NCBI RefSeq assembly: GCF_000298235.1
Contig: NZ_BAHE01000041.1
Span: 1 to 33,378 of the forward strand
Direction of reading: 5' to 3'
Source of the DNA: Gordonia namibiensis NBRC 108229
GTDB lineage: Bacteria > Actinomycetota > Actinomycetes > Mycobacteriales > Mycobacteriaceae
Length of the DNA stretch: 33,378 bases
Shown: positions 17,807 to 24,684 of the stretch, piece after piece
Layout of the letters: every line of letters begins with the position of its first letter
Numbering within the stretch: the stretch's first letter is position 1
The notes under the pieces: model-generated
What the model saw: the letters and a program-made list of their open reading frames with translations, nothing else
What the model was told of the DNA's origin: nothing
Database searches by the model: none
Made by a program: the position numbers and the translations under genes

Positions 17807-18469
17807 ATGCGTATCGCGGTGGTGGAGGACGACGACGGGGTCGGTGACGCCCTCGTCGACGCCCTGATCGAGGTCGGCCACGAGCCACGCCGGATGCGTC
17901 GCGGAGCCGACCTCCTGCTCGGTCACCGGGACTTCGACCTCGCCCTTCTGGACCTGGGACTACCCGACGAGGACGGACTGACCGTATTGCGCCGGTTGCG
18001 GACGGTCAGCCGGCTGCCGGTCGTGGTTCTCACCGCGCGGGACGACGAGCGATCGGTGGTGCGGGCACTGCGCGGGGGCGCCGACGATTATGTGGTCAAA
18101 CCGGCACGGCTCGGCGAGCTGATGGCGCGACTGGAGGTGGCCGCCCGTCGGCGGGTCGCCGACGCGCCGGCCGTCGCAGGGCGGCAGATATCGACCCGCG
18201 ACATCACGGTCGACCTCGATGCGCGACGGGTCACCGTCGCCGGCGCCGACGTGGCACTCACCCCGAAGGAGTTCGAACTCCTCGCGCACCTCGTCGGACG
18301 CCGCGGCGAGGCCGTGAGCCGCGAACAGTTGATGGATGCGATCTGGGGCGACGCCTACGTCGCGATCTCCCGCAGCCTCGACGTCCACATGACCGCACTC
18401 CGGGCGAAGCTCGGCAGACCCGGCGTGATCGAGACGATCCGCGGGTACGGCTACCGCTGGGACTCCTGA
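17807..18469 (+). CDS. OmpR/PhoB-family response regulator
   Basis: A 220-residue regulator. The receiver domain (~1-115) has the acidic pocket VVEDDDG, phospho-acceptor Asp49 (LLDLGLPDEDG), the conserved TAR near residue 77 and the Lys in VVKPAR. A winged-helix DNA-binding domain follows at ~125-220 (LTPKEFELLAHLVGRRGEAVSREQLMDAIWG, VDVHMTALRAKLG-like, IRGYGYRW). GAGAGG precedes the ATG. The histidine kinase starts 3 bases after its stop, so they form one transcript. The downstream symporter and TAXI genes are the likely targets (inference from position). Confidence 0.93.
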   Translation: MRIAVVEDDDGVGDALVDALIEVGHEPRRMRRGADLLLGHRDFDLALLDLGLPDEDGLTVLRRLRTVSRLPVVVLTARDDERSVVRALRGGADDYVVKPARLGELMARLEVAARRRVADAPAVAGRQISTRDITVDLDARRVTVAGADVALTPKEFELLAHLVGRRGEAVSREQLMDAIWGDAYVAISRSLDVHMTALRAKLGRPGVIETIRGYGYRWDS

Positions 18470-18472
18470 GCG

Positions 18473-19906
18473 ATGTGGCGGCGTGTGCTGCTCGTCCTCG
18501 TCGCCTATTCGGCGATCGTGGTCCTCGGCTTGGCCGTCCCCCTGGCTTCGACGGTGAGTCGTGAACGGCTGCAACGGTTCACCGAGAGCCGAACCGCATC
18601 CGCGACCTACTTCGCCGACCTCGCCGATCGCGAACCGGAGATACGGGGCACCGAGCTACAGCAGGCTGTCGAGCGCTACAACGCCCTCTATGGCGAGGGT
18701 GTCGTGGTGGTCGATCGAGCCGGCACGACACGCGCCTCGGCCGGCCTCTCGGCCCGGTCGCCGGAGGTCGCCGAAGCGGTCTCCGAGGCGTTGCGCAACC
18801 AGCGCACGCGGATCCCGTCGGGTCTGACGCCGTGGTCGCCCGCATCGGTACTGGTGTCCCGACCGATCGGTACGGGCAGTCAGGTCGACGGCGCGGTCGT
18901 GATCGCGGCATCGACGTCGGCGGCGAAGCGGGATGTCACCAGGTACTGGGCGATGATCGCCGGTGGTGCTCTTGCCATGCTGCTCGTGGGGTCGCTGATC
19001 GCGGTTGCGCTGTCGCGGTGGACGGTTCGTCCGCTGACCGCGTTGACGACCCGGGTGCGCTCGCTGCGCGCATCCATCGTCGACCACGTTCCGGACGCGG
19101 TCGAACCGCGGCCGGACGGACATCGTGATCCCCGGCGCAGCGGCCCGCCGGAGGTCCGTGAGCTGGCCCGCATCTTCGACGCCATGGCCGACGACGTCGA
19201 GCACGCCACCGCAGCGCAGCGTCGTCTGGTCGCCGACACCGCTCACGCACTGCGTAATCCGCTCGCCGCGGTCCGGTTTCGGCTCGACACTCTCGGTCTC
19301 GGCCTGACCGGCCGATCGCTCGCGTCGCATGAGAAGACGCTCGTGGAGATCGATCGGCTGGACCGCATCGTTCAGGACCTGCTCGTCCTCGCCACCGCCG
19401 AATCGCGGCCCGCCGTCTCCGCCACCGGCGTCTGCGACGTCGCCACCGTGTTGACCGAACGTCACGACTTCTGGGCGGGAGCGTTCGCCGAGGCGGGCCT
19501 GTCGGCGTCGATCACCTTGCCGCCGGAGCGGCCACGGTCGATGATCGCCGCGGTCGACGAGGACGACCTCATCCGGGTGCTGGACGTCCTGATGAGCAAC
19601 ACGGTCAATCACGCCGGACCGGACGCGTCCGTCGAGTTGGGCTGCCGATCCGAAGGGCCGCGTATCCGCATCTGGGTCGCCGACACCGGTCGCGGTGTGC
19701 CCGCCTCCGAGCTGCCTCGCGTGACGGAACGGTTCTTCCGCGCGGCGACCGGCAGCGCACCGGGCTCCGGACTCGGATTGTCCATCGCCCGGGCCCTGAT
19801 CGAGGGCGCCGGCGGCGAACTGACGGTGCGCGCCGGACGCCCTACGGGACTCCGGATCGACCTCTGGATACCGGCGGCGAATCTCGCGCCGGATGTCGAG
19901 TCCTAA
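18473..19906 (+). CDS. Membrane sensor histidine kinase
   Basis: A 477-residue partner of the preceding regulator. The first membrane segment is at ~5-27, an extracytoplasmic sensor of ~130 residues follows (about 28-157), a second segment lies at ~158-180, then a HAMP region and the dimerisation/phospho-acceptor helix with His258 in DTAHALRNPLAAVRFRLD. The ATPase domain shows an N box (VLMSNTVNHA), DTGRGVP and GSGLGLSIA. The H box has Ala and Asn where SHELRTPL is usual, a common actinobacterial variant. The signal is unknown; the TAXI binding protein encoded downstream is a possible periplasmic partner. Confidence 0.92.
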   Translation: MWRRVLLVLVAYSAIVVLGLAVPLASTVSRERLQRFTESRTASATYFADLADREPEIRGTELQQAVERYNALYGEGVVVVDRAGTTRASAGLSARSPEVAEAVSEALRNQRTRIPSGLTPWSPASVLVSRPIGTGSQVDGAVVIAASTSAAKRDVTRYWAMIAGGALAMLLVGSLIAVALSRWTVRPLTALTTRVRSLRASIVDHVPDAVEPRPDGHRDPRRSGPPEVRELARIFDAMADDVEHATAAQRRLVADTAHALRNPLAAVRFRLDTLGLGLTGRSLASHEKTLVEIDRLDRIVQDLLVLATAESRPAVSATGVCDVATVLTERHDFWAGAFAEAGLSASITLPPERPRSMIAAVDEDDLIRVLDVLMSNTVNHAGPDASVELGCRSEGPRIRIWVADTGRGVPASELPRVTERFFRAATGSAPGSGLGLSIARALIEGAGGELTVRAGRPTGLRIDLWIPAANLAPDVES

Positions 19907-19944
19907 GGGAGTGTTAGGAAACCGAGATCGGCTTTCGTCGAGCC

Positions 19945-19960
19945 TGTGACTGCCTTCACA
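19945..19960. promoter_or_regulatory. CRP-type operator upstream of the MHS symporter
   Basis: TGTGACTGCCTTCACA is a perfect TGTGA-N6-TCACA match and extends to CTGTGA/TCACAG at 19944-19961. It lies 38 bases after the histidine kinase stop and 59 bases before the symporter start, in a 113-base gap that probably contains the symporter promoter. Confidence 0.6.
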
Positions 19961-20019
19961 GTGTTAAGGGCACCGACGCCGGACTCGTGTCGGGTGCACG
20001 TTCGACGACTGGAGGACTG

Positions 20020-21411
20020 ATGACCGACTCGACCACCGGGCTCGCCGCGGATGCGCGCAGCGCACCACCGACATCCTCGGCCGCGGCCACTCGCCGCGCC
20101 GTCTACAACACCCTGCGCGGCTCCTCGGGCAATCTCGTCGAGTGGTACGACGTCTACGTCTACACGGTGTTCGCGACGTACTTCGAGAGCCAGTTCTTCG
20201 ACTCGGCCGACAAGAACTCCACCGTCTACGTGTACGCCATCTTCGCCGTCACGTTCCTGATGCGGCCGGTGGGTTCCTGGTTCTTCGGCCGGTACGCCGA
20301 CCGACGGGGCCGGCGCGCGGCGCTGACCTTCAGCGTGTCGTTGATGGCCGCGTGCTCGCTGGTCATCGCACTGACACCGGGCCGCGAATCGATCGGAGTT
20401 TGGGCGGCGGTCGTCCTGGTCCTCTGTCGTCTGGTGCAGGGCTTCGCGACCGGCGGCGAGTACGGTGCGTCGGCGACGTACATGTCCGAGGCGGCCACGC
20501 GTGAGCGTCGAGGGTTCTTCTCGTCGTTCCAGTACGTCACGCTGATCGGCGGACACGTGCTGGCGCAGCTCACACTGCTCGTGATGCAGGGTTTCCTCGA
20601 CAAGGACCAGATCTCCGACTTCGGTTGGCGCATCGCCTTCCTCATCGGCGGTGTGGCCGCGGTCGTGGTCTTCTGGCTGCGCCGCAGCATGGACGAGTCG
20701 CTCACCCCGGAGCAGTTGGAGGCCGTGCGCACCGGCGCCGATTCCGAGTCCGGATCGATTCGCGAACTCATCCTGCACCACTGGCGCTCGCTGGTGGTCT
20801 GCTTCCTGGTCACCATCGGCGGCACCATCGCCTTCTACACCTACAGCGTGAACGCCCCGGCCATCGTCAAGACCGCCTACGAGGACCACGGCCGCGTCGG
20901 CACGTGGATCAACCTGATCGGACTGGTGTTCCTGATGGCACTGCAGCCGATCGGCGGGATGATCAGCGACAAGGTCGGACGCAAGCCGGTGCTCGTCTTC
21001 TTCGGTGTCGGCGGCGTCATCTACACCTACGTCCTGATCACCTACCTGCCCCAGACCACCTCGGTGGCCGCGTCGTTGACGCTGCTCGGCATCGGCTACA
21101 TCATCCTCACCGGCTACACCTCCATCAACGCGATCGTGAAGGCCGAACTGTTCCCGTCGCACGTCCGTGCTCTCGGCGTGGGCCTCGGTTACGCCCTCGC
21201 CAACTCGGCGTTCGGCGGCACCGCACCGCTGATCTACCAGGCGGCGAAGAACGGCGGTCACGTCCCGTGGTTCATCGCCTACGTCACCGCCGTGATCGCG
21301 GTGTCGCTGCTGGTCTACATCTTCGTGCTGCGCAACAAGGCGGAGACGCCACTCGACCGCGAGCAGGGGCGGGCCTTCGTCGACGCCGAGGTCGGCGCGC
21401 GGCGGGCCTAA
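20020..21411 (+). CDS. MFS transporter, metabolite:H+ symporter (MHS) family
   Basis: A 463-residue, 12-segment inner-membrane symporter of the group that includes KgtP, ShiA and ProP. Diagnostic stretches: GNLVEWYDVYVYTVFATYF in segment 1, RPVGSWFFGRYADRRGRRAALT after segment 2, LVQGFATGGEYGASATYMSE in segment 4-5, and a second-half SDKVGRKPVL loop. Likely substrates are carboxylates such as 2-oxoglutarate or related acids, but the family does not settle this. GGAGG four bases before ATG 20020 sets the start. A CRP-type site precedes it, a two-component system lies upstream and a TAXI lipoprotein gene 9 bases downstream. A relic of a second copy of its last 19 codons lies at 22360. Confidence 0.9.
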   Translation: MTDSTTGLAADARSAPPTSSAAATRRAVYNTLRGSSGNLVEWYDVYVYTVFATYFESQFFDSADKNSTVYVYAIFAVTFLMRPVGSWFFGRYADRRGRRAALTFSVSLMAACSLVIALTPGRESIGVWAAVVLVLCRLVQGFATGGEYGASATYMSEAATRERRGFFSSFQYVTLIGGHVLAQLTLLVMQGFLDKDQISDFGWRIAFLIGGVAAVVVFWLRRSMDESLTPEQLEAVRTGADSESGSIRELILHHWRSLVVCFLVTIGGTIAFYTYSVNAPAIVKTAYEDHGRVGTWINLIGLVFLMALQPIGGMISDKVGRKPVLVFFGVGGVIYTYVLITYLPQTTSVAASLTLLGIGYIILTGYTSINAIVKAELFPSHVRALGVGLGYALANSAFGGTAPLIYQAAKNGGHVPWFIAYVTAVIAVSLLVYIFVLRNKAETPLDREQGRAFVDAEVGARRA

Positions 21412-21420
21412 GGTGACACC

Positions 21421-22359
21421 ATGTCGTACGCGCGCGGGTCGGTCGATCGTCGGACCGTGCTCCGCGGGTGCTCCGGCATGGGGGCGCTGCTCCTGCTGTC
21501 CGCGTGCGGCGACGAGCGCGGCTCACCGGTCCGCCTCGCGGCGGGTGAGACCGGCGGCTTCTTCTGGGAGTTCGCCGGTCTCCTCGCGGCGGCTGCTGAC
21601 CGGTCGGGTGCACCGCCGATCCGGCCCCTGCGGTCCAACGGCTCCGCCGAGAACCTCGACGCCCTCTCCGCGGGTTCGGCGGAGCTCGCCCTCAGCCTCC
21701 GCGACGCTGCCGTGGAACGTGCGGACCCGCAGCTGACCGCGCTCGGGTGCGTGTACGAGAACTATTTCCAGGTGGCGGTCCGCGCCGATTCGGGCATCGC
21801 AACGGTCGCCGATCTCCGTGGGCGGGTGGTGAGTGTCGGCGCACCGGGTTCCGGGGCCGCGGAACTCTCGCAGCGGGTTCTCGTCGCAGCCGGACTCGGT
21901 CCGGAACGCGACATCCGGCCGGTTCGCCAGACGATGCGGGAGGCCCGCGCCGCGCTCGCCGCCGGAGAGGTCGACGCGGTCATGTGGGCGGGTGGTCTGC
22001 CGACCCCGGCATTCGCCGACCCGCAGGTACCGATCGCTCTACTCGACCTCGGCGGAATCGTGCCGGCGCTACGACAGCGGCACGGCCTCGCGTACGAGCC
22101 CGTGCGCATCCCGGCCGACATCTACGGTCGGCATCCGGCGGTCACCACCGTCGGGGTCGCGAACCTACTGCTCGCTCGACGGGACGTGCCGGACGCGACC
22201 GCTGCGGCCGTCGTCGACCTGCTGCTCGACGAGTCGGCCCAGCTCGTACCGGCCCAGGCGATCGGCAGTCAGTTCCTCGACGCCCAGTCGTTGATCGTCA
22301 CCGGGCCCATCCCCCTGCACCCGGGAGCCGCCGCCGAATACCGCCGCCGGCACGGGTGA
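21421..22359 (+). CDS. TAXI-family solute-binding lipoprotein without TRAP membrane subunits
   Basis: A 312-residue binding protein. It begins with an Arg-pair containing signal (VDRRTVLRGCSGMGALLLLSAC) ending in a lipobox with Cys29; the RR may indicate Tat export. The mature part matches the TAXI group of TRAP solute receptors: TGGFFWEFAGLLA near the start, SAENLDALSAGSAELALSLRDAA, VADLRGRVVSVGAPGSGAAELSQRVL, and an AAGEVDAVMWAGG segment. No DctQ/DctM membrane genes are present; it follows the MHS symporter by 9 bases and the two-component system upstream. It may present ligand to the sensor kinase or help the symporter (inference). Confidence 0.87.
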   Translation: MSYARGSVDRRTVLRGCSGMGALLLLSACGDERGSPVRLAAGETGGFFWEFAGLLAAAADRSGAPPIRPLRSNGSAENLDALSAGSAELALSLRDAAVERADPQLTALGCVYENYFQVAVRADSGIATVADLRGRVVSVGAPGSGAAELSQRVLVAAGLGPERDIRPVRQTMREARAALAAGEVDAVMWAGGLPTPAFADPQVPIALLDLGGIVPALRQRHGLAYEPVRIPADIYGRHPAVTTVGVANLLLARRDVPDATAAAVVDLLLDESAQLVPAQAIGSQFLDAQSLIVTGPIPLHPGAAAEYRRRHG

Positions 22360-22416
22360 ACGCCACTCGGCCGCGAACAGGGTCGGGCATTCGCCGACGC
22401 AGAGGTGGCCGCCCGC
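22360..22416 (+). pseudogene. Relic of a second MHS symporter C-terminus
   Basis: Immediately after the TAXI stop codon, and in the same frame, the DNA reads TPLGREQGRAFADAEVAAR. The end of the intact symporter (up to base 21408) reads TPLDREQGRAFVDAEVGAR: 16 of 19 residues are identical and the DNA is also clearly similar. There is no start or other part of the gene here. It appears to be the remainder of a duplicated symporter gene lost by deletion or recombination. The remainder of the gap to 22503 shows nothing beyond a possible promoter and GGGAGA ribosome site for the next gene. Confidence 0.7.
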
Positions 22417-22503
22417 CCGCGACCGTGGCGGATAGACTCGTGCGAAATCCGTCCGATTCGGGCGTTTTGGATCGGCTGTACGTCGAGAGTCCGGGAGACA
22501 CCT

Positions 22504-23109
22504 ATGAAGCAGACGGCTTTCCGTCGCGCCGCGTTCGTTGCCGGATGGTTCGTGATCGCGCTTGCCGCCGCCGGGTGTGGGAATGCTGAGGCTGACCGCG
22601 ATTCGTCCATCTCCACCCCCGCGGCCGCCGTTGATCCCGGGGCCGACCCCTCCGAGCTGACGGTGACGGGTGAGGACGACGTGTCGGTGACGCTCACCGG
22701 CCCGCTCGCGATCAAGTACGCCTCGGCGACTCAGGCACAACGAGAAGCGCTGGGCAGGCCGCTGACCGGCGATCACAACGCCGGCACTCGCGAGAGCGGT
22801 GTCGTGTACCAACAATTCCGCGGTGGTGTGATCATCGCGAAGAACAGCGACCCCGGAACGCCCGCATACATCGTCACCTCCGGCAAGATCCGCGACGCAT
22901 GGAACACCGAACGCGCCCCGGACGGCACCCCAATGCTCCTCGGCACCAACGGTTCGGCCGGACCTCTCGGCGTCCCCACCAGTGACGTGACGGTCGACGG
23001 GCCTCTCGAGACGGTGACCTTCGAACACGGCGAGATCTCCGAGAACACGACGACCGGCGAGGTCACGGTGACGGTCGACGGCAACGTCGTGCCGTCAGGT
23101 CTGAGGTAG
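22504..23109 (+). CDS. LGFP-repeat-like lipoprotein
   Basis: A 201-residue exported protein. Residues 1-25 are a signal peptide with a lipobox-like end (LAAAGC, Cys25; Ala rather than Leu at -3 is less usual). Residues ~95-165 contain an LGFP-type unit: GVVYQQFRGGVIIAK, the IVTSGKIRDAWNTE helix and PLGVPTSDV. LGFP repeats occur in cell-envelope proteins of mycolic-acid bacteria and are thought to bind cell-wall material. The start ATG has GGGAGA upstream; longer in-frame readings run into the symporter relic and are rejected. The function is unknown, with no clear link to the neighbours. Confidence 0.8.
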   Translation: MKQTAFRRAAFVAGWFVIALAAAGCGNAEADRDSSISTPAAAVDPGADPSELTVTGEDDVSVTLTGPLAIKYASATQAQREALGRPLTGDHNAGTRESGVVYQQFRGGVIIAKNSDPGTPAYIVTSGKIRDAWNTERAPDGTPMLLGTNGSAGPLGVPTSDVTVDGPLETVTFEHGEISENTTTGEVTVTVDGNVVPSGLR

Positions 23110-23124
23110 CCGCTGCCGGCGGCT
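23108..23124. terminator. Short GC hairpin after the LGFP gene (weak terminator candidate)
   Basis: AGCCGC-TGCCG-GCGGCT forms a 6-bp stem starting inside the LGFP stop codon. It has no T-run, so support is low. Confidence 0.3.
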
Positions 23125-23222
23125 CGAGCGCCGCATCCACAGCCCTGTCGTGCGTCCGATGAGAAATCAACGGCCGGGTGGTCAGTCCCGGTGAGCACTC
23201 AGACACGAGGAGAGGGACTCGG

Positions 23223-23834
23223 ATGCCCACCGACACCACCCAGGCGCGCCTGATATCTGCGGCGACCGATCACATGCTCGCTTTCACCGCCACGATCCCC
23301 GACACCGAACTGGACCGTCCGACCCCGTGTCGCGACATGGATCTCGCCGCACTGCTCGCCCACGTCGACGGACTCGCGCAGGCGTTCGCGGCCGCGGCTC
23401 GCAAAGACTTCGGTCCGTTGACCTCGACGCCGCCGAACCCAGGGCAGAGCCGACTGGCGCCGGAATGGCGAGACGACCTGCACCGTCACGTGTGCGACCT
23501 CGCCGACTCCTGGAACGACACCGCAGCGTGGGAGGGCATGACCCAGGCGGGCGGCGTCGAGCTGCCCGCCGAGATCATGGGGATGGTCGCGCTGTCGGAA
23601 CTGGTCCTGCACGGCTGGGATGTCGCACGCGCCGCAGACATCGCATTCGACGTCCCCGACGAAATCCTGCAGGTCGTGTTCGACTTCCACTACCCGCCCC
23701 AGCCGCAGGACGACCGCGACGGCATGTTCGGGCCGGTCGTCGAGGTGCCCGACGACGCGCCCCTCGTCGACCGGGTCGCCGGCCTGACCGGACGAGACCC
23801 ACTGTGGCCGCACGCCATCCGGGAGGACCAGTAG
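23223..23834 (+). CDS. TIGR03086-family protein (maleylpyruvate isomerase/DinB-like fold)
   Basis: A 203-residue four-helix-bundle protein. The N-terminal half has the family pattern TPCRDMDLAALLAHV (with the metal-type His) and the middle has MVALSELVLHGWDVARA, which supplies the second His motif. Family members are putative metal-binding proteins related to mycothiol-dependent maleylpyruvate isomerase and DinB proteins; few have a known reaction. ATG 23223 was chosen because GGAGAGG lies upstream and MPTDTTQARLISAA fits the family start. It is separate from the LGFP gene (113-base gap) and converges on the racemase gene. Confidence 0.85.
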   Translation: MPTDTTQARLISAATDHMLAFTATIPDTELDRPTPCRDMDLAALLAHVDGLAQAFAAAARKDFGPLTSTPPNPGQSRLAPEWRDDLHRHVCDLADSWNDTAAWEGMTQAGGVELPAEIMGMVALSELVLHGWDVARAADIAFDVPDEILQVVFDFHYPPQPQDDRDGMFGPVVEVPDDAPLVDRVAGLTGRDPLWPHAIREDQ

Positions 23835-23863
23835 TCGAGTGATTCGATCGGCCGCCGAATCAT

Positions 23864-23900
23864 ATTGCGTTTTGTCCCGGCCCCCGGAACAAAACGCAAT
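23864..23900. repeat. AT-rich long inverted repeat between convergent genes
   Basis: ATTGCGTTTTGT (23864-23875) is exactly complementary to ACAAAACGCAAT (23889-23900), with an inner CCGG/CCGG pair and a CCC loop; a C/A mismatch separates the two stem parts. The base composition differs sharply from the surroundings. It may be a bidirectional terminator for the converging TIGR03086 and racemase genes, although no T-run follows the stem, or a protein-binding site or mobile repeat. Confidence 0.6.
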
Positions 23901-23942
23901 CGGATCTTCGGGTGCCTGACCGGGAGAACCCCGACCGTCGGC

Positions 23943-24665
23943 TCAGATCGTGAACGGCCAGCCCGTGACCTTCTTCTCGCGCGGTTTCGCGTAGGTACGG
24001 ACCTTCGACGTCGAGAGTCCCATCCGGACAAGACCTTCGGCGATCGTGACCGCGGAACGCACACCGTCGACGATCGGGACGCCGGTCGCGGCGCGCACCT
24101 GCTCCTCGAGCTCGGCCATGCCGCCACATCCGAGGCAGATCACCTCGGCATGGTCGTCGTGCACCGCCTTCGTGGACTGTTCGACGATCGCCTTCACGGC
24201 CCGTTCCGGGTCCGATTCCAGTTCCAGCACACCGAGTCCCGACGCCCGGACCGACGCGCAGCGCTGGTCGAGGCCGGCGAGCTTGAGCCGGTCCTCGATC
24301 AGCGGGACCGTCCGGTCCAGCGTCGTCACGACCGAGAACTTGTGTCCCAGGTACATCGCGGTCGACGCCGCGGCCTCGGTGATGTCGACGACCGGGACCT
24401 CGAGGAGTTCCTGGAGCCCTTCCCGACCGTGTTCGCCGTACCCGGCCTGGATGACCGCGTCGTACGGTTCGGGATAGGCGAGGATCGCGTCCATCACCGC
24501 GATGGCGGCGAGATAGGACTCGAAGTTGCCCTCGCACGAGTCGGCACCGAATCGTGGTGTGATGCCGACGATCTCGGTGCCGGGCGAGGCGACCGACCGA
24601 GCCGAGTCGGCGATCGCCTCGGTCATCGACTCGGTCGTGTTGACATTGGCGACGAGGATGCGCAT
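23943..24665 (-). CDS. Asp/Glu/hydantoin racemase family protein (allantoin racemase-like)
   Basis: A 240-residue protein of the family that contains allantoin racemase (HpxA) and hydantoin racemase. It starts MRILVANVNTTESMT and has ICLGCGGMAELE with Cys180 in the second catalytic position. The first catalytic position, in AVIQAGYGEHG, appears to be Gly75: the 105-residue spacing to Cys180 equals that between C79 and C184 of HpxA. Racemases of this fold use two cysteines, so the activity may be different (see findings). GGAGG before ATG 24665 fixes the start. It lies 19 bases after the NCS1 permease gene, in one operon, which ties it to ureide or hydantoin use. Confidence 0.85.
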   Translation of the reverse strand: MRILVANVNTTESMTEAIADSARSVASPGTEIVGITPRFGADSCEGNFESYLAAIAVMDAILAYPEPYDAVIQAGYGEHGREGLQELLEVPVVDITEAAASTAMYLGHKFSVVTTLDRTVPLIEDRLKLAGLDQRCASVRASGLGVLELESDPERAVKAIVEQSTKAVHDDHAEVICLGCGGMAELEEQVRAATGVPIVDGVRSAVTIAEGLVRMGLSTSKVRTYAKPREKKVTGWPFTI

Positions 24666-24684
24666 CGGATCTACCTCCTGGCGA

